Translations under genes and position numbers: made by a program | The notes under the pieces: generated by a model | What the model saw: the letters and a program-made list of their open reading frames with translations, nothing else | Told to the model about the DNA's origin: nothing | Databases searched by the model: none | Shown: positions 12,238 through 17,334 of the stretch, piece after piece | Layout of the letters: every line of letters begins with the position of its first letter | How positions within the stretch are numbered: position 1 is the stretch's first letter | Source of the DNA: a virus | Length of the DNA stretch: 25,193 nucleotides | Strand: one strand, 5' to 3' | Virus record (IMG/VR): IMGVR_UViG_3300036835_000434 | Span: 1-25,193 of that record

Positions 12238-12440
12238 GTAACCGTCACCCAACGCATAGCGGCACGGAGCAAGCCCTCATAATCGCCCGACGTTGCCTCT
12301 TCCCGGAAGGCGCTAACCTCCGCCTCCGGGACTCCCGCGCGGCGCAAAGCCCGCGAAACCCGCGCCAGGATTGCAAACGCATTGCCATCCTGGCCGCTAA
12401 GCTCAACCTCAACATCCGGGTACTTAACCTGAGCGCTCAT
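12234..12440 (-). CDS. Conserved small protein, 68 aa
   Basis: ATG at 12440 overlapping the helicase stop by 4 bases. The sequence YPDVEVELSGQDGNAFAILA followed by a helix (RVSRALRRAGVPEAEVSAF) and EEATSGDYEGLLRAAMRWV is a pattern I recognise as widespread in actinobacterial phages and plasmids, without assigned function. One compact alpha/beta domain. It is coupled to the helicase gene. Confidence 0.72.
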   Translation of the reverse strand: MSAQVKYPDVEVELSGQDGNAFAILARVSRALRRAGVPEAEVSAFREEATSGDYEGLLRAAMRWVTVT

Positions 12441-13237
12441 CTAGTCTCCAGTTGATAACTCACGTCTTCAATCGCCAAATCGTCATGAACCCAAAACGAA
12501 AGAAACGTCTGTGCAAGGGGATCTTGCGGGCCGTTAGTATTCTTCACACACGACACATTCAAAGCCATATGGCTAGCGGCACACGTCAACACGAGGCGAG
12601 GGATCTGGGTTACTTTCCCCTGTATCTCCCAGTCCGCCGGCGGGCTCCCGTTGTTGTTATCCTTATCCACCTTCGCATGATGCAAGATGCAAACGTGAGC
12701 CCGTGTCTCCCTCGCCAGTACGTCTAGTTGCTTCGTCAATTCGATTTGGCTAACCCAGTCCCCCGCGCTATCCGCGTAATCGATCAAGTTATCGATGATG
12801 GCGAAATCCGGCCAGGCACCATACACGGACTCAAACGAGCTAAACCGGGAAGCGATCCCCGCCATATCGAGAGACTCATACACGAAATGCACGGAGCCCA
12901 GGCGGGTTAGCGCTTCCTCATAGCGGCCCGTATCCTTGCCCTCAAAGCGGCGCTCAACCGCCGTGCCCGTGTCCCCCGTCAGGATCGCGCCAAGGCGCTT
13001 GCAAACGGTTCCCTCGTCAGAGTCGGCCGAGAAGTAAAGCCCCCGCTTGCCCGCCCTGGCCCATGCGATGATCATGTTGAGCGCTAGTACAGACTTGAAG
13101 CTCCCGGGCTTTCCCGCGATCATGCTTGTTGCCCCCTGGCGGAATTTGATGCGGGCAAGCTCAAACGAGGGGAAGGGATCGGGCAGAGGCCGGCCCAGGG
13201 AGCCTACCCGGTTGGCGAATTTCCACGGGCTGAGCAT
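12437..13237 (-). CDS. RecA-fold ATPase, replicative-helicase-like (RepA/DnaB type, AAA_25)
   Basis: ATG at 13237, overlapping the previous TGA by one base; 266 residues. Walker A AGKPGSFKS (about 41-49), then LYFSADSDEG, Walker B DFAIIDN (about 144-150) and VCILHHAKVDK, with the histidines typical of RepA/AAA_25 proteins. These form hexameric helicases or loaders. With the split primase gene it supplies replication-fork function. The protein is short and lacks the N-terminal domain of cellular DnaB, as in plasmid RepA-type helicases. Confidence 0.85.
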   Translation of the reverse strand: MLSPWKFANRVGSLGRPLPDPFPSFELARIKFRQGATSMIAGKPGSFKSVLALNMIIAWARAGKRGLYFSADSDEGTVCKRLGAILTGDTGTAVERRFEGKDTGRYEEALTRLGSVHFVYESLDMAGIASRFSSFESVYGAWPDFAIIDNLIDYADSAGDWVSQIELTKQLDVLARETRAHVCILHHAKVDKDNNNGSPPADWEIQGKVTQIPRLVLTCAASHMALNVSCVKNTNGPQDPLAQTFLSFWVHDDLAIEDVSYQLETR

Positions 13238-13389
13238 CAACGATCACGCTTCCGCAGATAGGCGGCAATCCGCCAAAGCAAGTTAGCTATCGCGTGCCCG
13301 TCTTGGTTGATCTCCGATAGGTCAAGCCCGCTAACCGTGTTGCCGGCTTCCTCGATGATCCGGGCCGCTATCCGGTCAAAGCTCATCAT
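13237..13389 (-). CDS. Small hypothetical protein, 50 aa
   Basis: ATG at 13389 overlaps the methyltransferase stop (ATGA); the open frame extends upstream but only inside that gene. Helical throughout (MSFDRIAARIIEEAGNTVSG, then HAIANLLWRIAAYLRKRDR). One-base overlap with the helicase gene suggests co-expression and possibly a helicase accessory role, which is a guess. Confidence 0.6.
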   Translation of the reverse strand: MMSFDRIAARIIEEAGNTVSGLDLSEINQDGHAIANLLWRIAAYLRKRDR

Positions 13390-14129
13390 GCGGCCCGCCC
13401 AAGGGTTGCCAGGGCTTCGGCCTCCGCCTCCCAAGGCGGGAGGTCAAGGCTCAGGGCTGCGCGAAGGTGCCATCCGACGTAAGTGGCGAAGACGGGCGGG
13501 ATAGCCTCAGCTAGCTCTTCACGGTTCATCCAGTCAACGCCCATAACCTCATATGCCGCCTTCTGGTGACCACGGCCGCGAAGAGAGCTGCCCTTGCCTG
13601 GCCCATGGCCGGCCACCAAGACGGGGCGCAATGAGTGATCACACTTGACCGGGGGCGCGGGAATGCTCACGTTGGACTCAAAGCCCCTATGCCGCCAGAG
13701 CCCAACCTTCCCATGAGGCTCCCAAACCGTAGAGAGCCCGAAATGAGAGCCACACAACGTAACCGGCCAGCGAAGCGGGGCTTGGGGCACATTCTCAATC
13801 ACGTAAGGCACCCCGAGCTTTGCCAGGCGTTCCCTCGTGGGAGGGATCAAGTTGGGATATTGCGCCGCTAGTCCTGGCCGACAACGAGCCATCTTGCTAA
13901 ACGCCTGACAAGGCGGGGAAGCATGCACGGCATCAAACCAAAACGATCCCCCATCCGGCCGGGCAGCCATCATCAAATCAAGATATTGCAAAGCGTCACC
14001 TTGGATGAAAGAAAACGGATAGTGAGGCTGAGGCTCTTTATCAACCCCGATCACGTTAAAACCTGCCCGATGGTAGCCAACGGCGGCCCCGCCCGCCCCG
14101 CAAAAGAGGTCAAGCAAAAGCGGTTTCAA
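13386..14129 (-). CDS. DNA cytosine-5 methyltransferase
   Basis: TTG start at 14129 (TTGA overlap with the PRTase gene), 247 residues. Motif I LLLDLFCGAGGAAVGYHRAG (SAM binding), motif IV HASPPCQAFS with the catalytic Cys at about 74, motif VI YVIENVPQ with the Glu at about 112, and IPPVFATYVGWHLRAAL near the end for motif X. Shorter than bacterial C5 enzymes because the target-recognition region is small. No cognate restriction enzyme is next to it, so it is an orphan methylase that may protect phage DNA from host restriction. The target sequence cannot be read from this. Confidence 0.88.
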   Translation of the reverse strand: MKPLLLDLFCGAGGAAVGYHRAGFNVIGVDKEPQPHYPFSFIQGDALQYLDLMMAARPDGGSFWFDAVHASPPCQAFSKMARCRPGLAAQYPNLIPPTRERLAKLGVPYVIENVPQAPLRWPVTLCGSHFGLSTVWEPHGKVGLWRHRGFESNVSIPAPPVKCDHSLRPVLVAGHGPGKGSSLRGRGHQKAAYEVMGVDWMNREELAEAIPPVFATYVGWHLRAALSLDLPPWEAEAEALATLGRAA

Positions 14130-14539
14130 CTTGTGATCTCAGGCATAGAGTTACGGATATTGAGCTTGTAAGAATGGGTCCGGAGGATACGGCGGGCGTA
14201 AAGGTAGGTTGCCGCATGCTTAGAGCCGTAACGCTCAAGGAGGCTCACGACACGGCGGGCCGTAGTCCCGTCTTGTATGAAATCGTCAAGGAAGAGGAAG
14301 CGGAGGCCCAGGCCAGCGAGATTTTCAACGAGAGAGCATCCGTGATGCTCGTCTGACGGCTTCCGGGCGATCACGAGCGGCTTATCAAGCTCCATGGCGG
14401 CCGGGAGGCCAATAACGATACCGCTTAGGCCGGTAACCGCGATGGTATCGAAACGGCGGGAAACGGGGCGGAGATCGGCAACCGCATTGGCCACGGTCGG
14501 CCCAAGGTCGGCCAGGCCCGACATTCCGTGATAAAGCAT
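14126..14539 (-). CDS. Type I phosphoribosyltransferase
   Basis: ATG at 14539 with GGGAGG upstream; 137 residues. The PRPP-binding loop is LFLDDFIQDGTTARRV (about 82-97), the family hallmark of two acidic residues followed by a Gly-Thr-Thr turn; an earlier VTGLSGIVIGLPAAMEL holds the pyrophosphate-loop region. The family transfers phosphoribose to purines or pyrimidines. It is the first gene after the leftward promoter and is coupled to the C5 methyltransferase, which suggests that both act early on nucleotides or DNA. The substrate cannot be told. Confidence 0.82.
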   Translation of the reverse strand: MLYHGMSGLADLGPTVANAVADLRPVSRRFDTIAVTGLSGIVIGLPAAMELDKPLVIARKPSDEHHGCSLVENLAGLGLRFLFLDDFIQDGTTARRVVSLLERYGSKHAATYLYARRILRTHSYKLNIRNSMPEITS

Positions 14540-14553
14540 TCTGCCTCCCGGGA

Positions 14554-14572
14554 AACTAGCCTGTTGCTAGTT
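14554..14572 (-). repeat. Perfect inverted repeat in the early leader
   Basis: AACTAGC (14554-14560) and GCTAGTT (14566-14572) are exact inverted copies around a 5-base loop. The stem would form just before the PRTase ribosome binding site and shares its right arm with motif copy 2, so it may be a dimer operator or a leader hairpin. Confidence 0.55.
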
Positions 14573-14576
14573 AACC
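14566..14576 (-). promoter_or_regulatory. GGTTAACTAGC motif, copy 2, at the leftward early start site
   Basis: Read leftward, the motif begins 6 bases after the -10 box TACGAT (14588-14583), so it covers the expected transcription start. That is the classic place for a repressor operator. Longer match to copy 1: TACCTCAGGTTAACTAGCA against TACCTAAGGTTAACTAGCA. Confidence 0.58.
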
Positions 14577-14582
14577 TGAGGT

Positions 14583-14611
14583 ATCGTAGCATACGGGTTT
14601 TGAGGCTGTCC
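14583..14611 (-). promoter_or_regulatory. Leftward early promoter
   Basis: Read leftward: GGACAG (14611-14606), 17 bases, TACGAT (14588-14583). The -35 is weak but the -10 is good and has an upstream TGC. It would drive the whole leftward operon starting with the PRTase gene. It mirrors the rightward promoter about the centre 14634. Confidence 0.6.
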
Positions 14612-14678
14612 GGTCCTGGCCGGCGGGCATTTGTTGACGGAGGCCAGGAAAGGACCGGACAAGCAAGAGCCCCGTATG
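14590..14678. repeat. Nested palindrome at the divergent promoters
   Basis: CATACGGG (14590-14597) and TGTCCGGTCC (14607-14616) on the left are exact inverted copies of GGACCGGACA (14652-14661) and CCCGTATG (14671-14678) on the right. Both pairs, and the two -10 boxes outside them, share one symmetry centre at 14634. TGGCC/GGCCA (14617-14621, 14642-14646) adds an off-centre inner pair. Confidence 0.75.
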
Positions 14679-14685
14679 GTATGAT
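14657..14685 (+). promoter_or_regulatory. Rightward mirror promoter
   Basis: GGACAA (14657-14662), 17 bases, TATGAT (14680-14685), the mirror image of the leftward promoter (CCCGTATGGTATGAT against CCCGTATGCTACGAT). Expected start near 14692, in the AT-rich segment that ends with the 13-bp stem at 14789-14816. Confidence 0.55.
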
Positions 14686-14763
14686 CATATTGAGTAAAGA
14701 CATTTAGCCCAAAAAAATCGTGAAGAATAGGTTTAAGGATCTTGAATACTGGGTACTAAAGTT

Positions 14764-14787
14764 ACATATATATAATACATATATATA
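14764..14787. repeat. Direct repeat ACATATATATA
   Basis: The 11-mer occurs at 14764-14774 and 14777-14787, 13 bases apart, inside the AT-rich segment. A TATAAT sequence bridges the two. It could be an unwinding element or protein-binding iteron, but two copies are too few to prove it. Confidence 0.5.
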
Positions 14788-14788
14788 A

Positions 14789-14816
14789 AGACACACACTC
14801 TACAGAGTGTGTGTCT
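14789..14816. terminator. Perfect 13-bp stem, probable terminator
   Basis: AGACACACACTCT (14789-14801) and AGAGTGTGTGTCT (14804-14816) are exact inverted copies with a 2-base centre. The stem has A/T-rich flanks on both sides, so it could stop transcription from either direction. A TATAAT (14819-14824) follows directly. Confidence 0.6.
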
Positions 14817-14830
14817 TCTATAATTAAATA

Positions 14831-15210
14831 TATGTGTCCTGAGCGGAAGATTAGACCGCGTGGACTTCTGGCCGGGGGATCTCTGGGCAGCAAGACGGTT
14901 GGCACTTGCCGTCTCCCGCCTCCCGCTAGCGTCTTCGTGCCGCCTCAGGGCAAGGGGTTTCCGTCTTTTCCCCCCGGAGCTACCGGAAACAAAGACGGGA
15001 CAATTTAAGCCCGCCTGGGCCGGCTTGAGCGGCCCCAGAAGGGCAATGATCGGCTCTCCGTGAGGTGAGGGATCGGGTTACCGCCCGGCCGGCAAAGCCG
15101 GGGCCGTGGGGCCCGGAGATTCACCCCGGTTGGCCACGGGGAGCGGAGGGAGCCAGGCGGCAACCGACATGGGTTGTCTGATTCTGGCAGTAGCCCCGGA
15201 GAGCCTTCGC
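14831..15210. other. Gene-poor stretch with competing hairpins
   Basis: I see no convincing gene. Short frames exist on both strands, but they lack ribosome binding sites. Four segments are mutually complementary: AAGACGG (14892-14898), CCGTCT (14909-14914), CCGTCTTT (14961-14968) and AAAGACGG (14991-14998). A further stem GTTTCCG/CGGAAAC (14957-14963, 14984-14990) competes with the last pair. This is attenuator-like, but no known riboswitch class was recognised. Confidence 0.4.
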
Positions 15211-15429
15211 TTACGGCCGCCGTGAGTTGAGCACAACCCTGGCGGCCAGGCCAACGGCCAGGCCCACAACAGCACCTATTAGCCTTCCGAGAGGATCACG
15301 TTGCCGAAGCTCGCCCGCTTCCCCGCGTTTGCTGCCCGTGTCGTCTATGTCTTCGTCAGTGAGTACCGGAGGCTTGACGCTCCGCCCCCGGGCCCGGTAC
15401 GGGCAGAGATCTCGTGTACCTCGGCCCAC
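15211..15429 (-). CDS. Possible small C-terminally anchored membrane protein
   Basis: Leftward frame of 72 residues from a GTG at 15429 without a good RBS. The C-terminal half looks real: an acidic stretch PPVLTDEDIDDTGSKRGEAG, then LGRLIGAVVGLAVGLAARVV, a plausible membrane helix. The same frame continues upstream, after two adjacent stops, into a short frame (15508-15621) starting MSEAPGTTREDG with GGGGAG before it, so this may be a once-longer gene broken by stop codons. The opposite strand is also open, so confidence is low. Confidence 0.35.
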   Translation of the reverse strand: MGRGTRDLCPYRARGRSVKPPVLTDEDIDDTGSKRGEAGELRQRDPLGRLIGAVVGLAVGLAARVVLNSRRP

Positions 15430-15507
15430 GTTGAGCGGGCCTGGCAGCCCTACTCCTACGCCCGCCGGCTTGGGAGTGTCGGCTTCGCCCGGCCTCAGGA
15501 AGCGTCA

Positions 15508-15621
15508 CTAACGGAGCCCGGCCGTCAATCGCGGGGGCCACGAGACGGCCAGGCCCCGCCGTGACGGGCTAGGCTCTACCCCGGAGCCATCCTCCCTAGT
15601 TGTGCCGGGGGCTTCGCTCAT
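15508..15621 (-). CDS. Possible short peptide, 37 aa, or 5' remnant of the 15211 gene
   Basis: ATG at 15621 preceded by GGGGAGTG. It encodes MSEAPGTTREDGSGVEPSPS and ends in TAG-TGA. It is in the same frame as the possible membrane protein downstream. Without a homologue I cannot tell a real peptide from a remnant. Confidence 0.22.
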   Translation of the reverse strand: MSEAPGTTREDGSGVEPSPSRRGLAVSWPPRLTAGLR

Positions 15622-15672
15622 CACTCCCCAGGCGGGCTCACGGTCGCCCAACCAAGCCCGCCTAAGGTGATG

Positions 15673-15698
15673 GTCAACCGAAGGTCAAGAGTTGTCAA
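15673..15698 (-). promoter_or_regulatory. Three helically phased TTGAC repeats
   Basis: On the minus strand TTGAC starts at 15698, 15688 and 15677, one DNA turn apart. The first is a perfect -35 (TTGACA), but only weak -10 candidates follow. The arrangement is more like a set of operator half-sites next to motif copy 3. Confidence 0.4.
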
Positions 15699-15700
15699 GG

Positions 15701-15711
15701 GCTAGTTAACC
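15701..15711 (-). promoter_or_regulatory. GGTTAACTAGC motif, copy 3
   Basis: Perfect 11-mer on the minus strand, 2 bases from the TTGACA repeat. It lies in the gene-free region before the tRNA. Same orientation as copy 2. Confidence 0.5.
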
Positions 15712-15872
15712 CCCCGTTATGAGGCGGCCCGCCCCCGGGTTAGCTCGCTAGCTTGCGTGCCCAGCGTGCGGCACATCGGGCCCTGGCTGCCAGGGGCGGG
15801 CCTTAAGGGCGGACGGGCTGAGACTTGGAGCCGACGCATGCCCGCCCTTGTTTAACGGTAGCACAATCTCAG

Positions 15873-15946
15873 GGCGGGATAGAGCAGTTAGGTAGCTCGC
15901 TAGCCTCATAAGCTAGAAGTCATAGGTTCAAATCCTATTCCCGCCC
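15873..15946 (+). tRNA. tRNA-Met (CAU anticodon), phage-encoded
   Basis: Full cloverleaf: acceptor GGCGGGA/TCCCGCC, D stem GAGC/GCTC, anticodon stem CTAGC/GCTAG with loop CTCATAA (anticodon CAT at 15907-15909), T stem ATAGG/CCTAT with TTCAAAT loop. The G-C first pair and overall form resemble the CAU tRNAs common in actinophages. The sequence alone cannot exclude tRNA-Ile with a modified C34. No CCA is encoded. It lies alone upstream of the rightward late genes. Confidence 0.92.
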
Positions 15947-15958
15947 CCTAATTGATGG

Positions 15959-15976
15959 ATCGGGGGTGATGCCCCG
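15959..15976 (+). terminator. Small hairpin after tRNA
   Basis: CGGGG and CCCCG around a GTGATG-like loop, 13 bases after the tRNA. It may end or help process the tRNA transcript. No T tract follows. Confidence 0.3.
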
Positions 15977-16033
15977 TGATTAATACATACAGCCCGCCTG
16001 GGCTTGGCGGTTGGGTGGGAGGGTAAGCCTTAC

Positions 16034-16546
16034 ATGCGGGATATCCGCCTGGCATTGCAACGGGCAATCAAGTTTGCCGATGGCGTGCCCGATGTATCGG
16101 GCCTGCCATGCGACAAGATCTCACGTCCCGACGTGGGCGAATATATGCGCCGCTTTCACCTTGAGTTTACCAAGGACCGCTCTATCCGGTTTCATGAGAT
16201 CTTGGCCAGTGATCCCGGTACAGACTTGCATGATCACCCCTGGGACTTTGTAAGCGTCATGCTTAACGGCACATATGATGAGGTTACCCCAACCGGGACC
16301 ATACGCTACGAGGCCCCTTGCGTAATCATGCGTAAGGCTGAGCAATTGCATAGGCTCATACTGCCAGAGGGCCCAGCTTGGACATACGTTGTATGCGGCC
16401 GTGTCCGCCGAAGGTGGGGCCTTGCTACCGCTAACGGATGGGTGCCGCATTCCTCATATAAAGGCGCTAGCATGGCGGTTGATTGTGAGCCCAAGGCTAT
16501 AGCCGGGCCTAGTCCTGGCCGCCGTCGCTGGTTATGCGTAAAGTAA
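16034..16546 (+). CDS. Cupin-fold phage protein
   Basis: ATG at 16034 chosen (GGGAGGG about 10 bases upstream); a TTG at 16004 is an in-frame alternative. The 170 residues include cupin signatures: RFHEILASDPGTDLHDHPWD with two likely metal-binding His, a strand VSVMLNGTYDEV, HRLILPEG and TYVVCGRVRRRWGL. This small single-domain cupin type is frequent in phage genomes near packaging genes; its reaction is not known. It overlaps HNH by 13 bases, so the two are probably one operon. Confidence 0.75.
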   Translation: MRDIRLALQRAIKFADGVPDVSGLPCDKISRPDVGEYMRRFHLEFTKDRSIRFHEILASDPGTDLHDHPWDFVSVMLNGTYDEVTPTGTIRYEAPCVIMRKAEQLHRLILPEGPAWTYVVCGRVRRRWGLATANGWVPHSSYKGASMAVDCEPKAIAGPSPGRRRWLCVK

Positions 16547-16824
16547 ACCGGGCAGGGCTAGGCTATAAGCACAAAAAGCAAAGACGTATTGCACTTGAAA
16601 CATTCGTGCCCGGTACTATTTGCTTTAGATGCAAGCGGCCCATGCATTCATGGCAAAAGCTAGACCTCGATCACATAATACCGAGATCACGCGGGGGAAT
16701 TGATACTCCTGCCATTCTTACCCATGCTCATTGCAACCGGAGCGCGGGCGCTAGCATGGGAAATCGGATGCGAAAAAGCCCAGGTAGGAGGCTCCGTCGC
16801 CTCAAGTCTCAAGATCGTTGGTGA
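16534..16824 (+). CDS. HNH endonuclease
   Basis: ATG at 16534, 96 residues. CFRCKRPM (about 30-37) and a later THAHCN supply the zinc cysteines and His; LDLDHIIPRSRGGID (about 43-57) is the catalytic DH of the HNH fold. HNH proteins next to terminase are needed for efficient packaging cuts in HK97-like phages. Followed by small and large terminase genes, which supports that role. Confidence 0.88.
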   Translation: MRKVNRAGLGYKHKKQRRIALETFVPGTICFRCKRPMHSWQKLDLDHIIPRSRGGIDTPAILTHAHCNRSAGASMGNRMRKSPGRRLRRLKSQDRW

Positions 16825-17000
16825 GTTTCCGCAGGTCAGAGGCTTGTGATCTTTTAGCGTTTGCCCTGGACGGAGCCGGCTCGCTTATCGAATTTCTCTC
16901 CCCATGCCATTCCGGAGCCATTGTTAAATGGGCAGAATTGAAAGTGGAGTCAAATCCGACCTCCGCAAGCTTGGCATTTCCCGGCCAAAATCAGCGCTAG
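16821..17000 (+). CDS. Possible coupled small protein, 59 aa
   Basis: GTG at 16821 overlaps the HNH stop (GTGA). The frame reads MSFRRSEACDLLAFALDGAG and continues 73 bases into the small terminase gene in a different frame. The stop-start overlap and the otherwise empty 103 bases favour a real gene; the long overlap and lack of homologues are against it. Confidence 0.38.
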   Translation: MSFRRSEACDLLAFALDGAGSLIEFLSPCHSGAIVKWAELKVESNPTSASLAFPGQNQR

Positions 17001-17170
17001 AAATGCTCGCTATTCGCCTCGCCCAATTGCTTGATTCGGAAGAAATAGATGACCGGCAGGCGGCCGGGATCGCCCGGGAGCTTCGGCTCACCATGGCGGC
17101 AATAGCCTCTCAGCCGGCCCCGGAAACAGATAGAATTGCCGACCTTGCCCGCAAAGTGCAGGAGAAATGA
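16928..17170 (+). CDS. Terminase small subunit (probable)
   Basis: ATG at 16928, 80 residues, all helical: MGRIESGVKSDLRKLGIS, EMLAIRLAQLLDSEEIDDRQ, then AAGIARELRLTMAAIAS. This is the pattern of short terminase small subunits in actinophages, which bind phage DNA and direct the large subunit. Position two genes before the large subunit supports it. The stop overlaps the next gene (ATGA). Confidence is moderate because short helical proteins are hard to assign. Confidence 0.65.
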   Translation: MGRIESGVKSDLRKLGISRPKSALEMLAIRLAQLLDSEEIDDRQAAGIARELRLTMAAIASQPAPETDRIADLARKVQEK

Positions 17171-17334
17171 TTACCACCTCTAGCGGGCTCCGCTATTGCT
17201 TTGATTGCTGGTGGGCCTCTTTCGCGGAAGATCCGGATGAGCGCTCGGATATTCACCTCTGCTATTCGGACGAATGCGAGTGTGAGATTTGCTCCCGGGA
17301 GCAATGCTCTATCCCGTCCGGGATTAAGCTTTGA
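17167..17334 (+). CDS. Cys-rich small protein between terminases, 55 aa
   Basis: Short frame with ATGA coupling at 17167 and TTGA coupling to the large terminase at 17331. Encodes YCFDCWW, then LCYSDECECEICSREQC: eight cysteines in 55 residues, able to bind two zinc ions. It may be a terminase or HNH partner; no family recognised. Confidence 0.62.
   Translation: MITTSSGLRYCFDCWWASFAEDPDERSDIHLCYSDECECEICSREQCSIPSGIKL

Larger units (their letters stand above)
14690..14830. other. AT-rich segment with possible short RNA or origin
   Basis: About 140 bases with very low G+C in an otherwise GC-rich window, with an A-run (14711-14717) and alternating TA tracts. No coding frame is supported. It lies between the rightward mirror promoter and a strong stem, so a short non-coding transcript of about 125 bases is possible. 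An easily melted segment beside a palindrome also fits a replication origin. Confidence 0.4.
15622..15872. other. Gene-free region upstream of the tRNA
   Basis: No gene seen. It holds three TTGAC repeats on the minus strand (15698, 15688 and 15677, spaced 10 and 11 bases), motif copy 3 (15701-15711), a 12-base copy of part of the tRNA (TAGCTCGCTAGC, 15741-15752), a hairpin CCCTGG-CTG-CCAGGG (about 15780-15795) and a longer stem with arms AAGGGCGG and CCGCCCTT (about 15804-15849). Confidence 0.5.

Noticed and set aside
13386-14129. Complete restriction-modification system around the C5 methylase
   Set aside because: No endonuclease gene neighbours it. The HNH protein at 16534 belongs to the packaging module.
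15227-15564. Rightward frames of 87-94 residues in the gene-poor interval
   Set aside because: They have low-complexity Arg/Pro/Ser composition and no ribosome binding site, and the opposite strand gives a more protein-like sequence.
746-15711. GGTTAACTAGC copies as att-site cores or transposon ends
   Set aside because: There are four copies in both orientations, two of them located at promoters, and no transposase. Serine-integrase att sites would be single.
15736-15800. Second tRNA gene
   Set aside because: It shares 12 bases with the real tRNA, but acceptor and T stems do not pair into a cloverleaf.
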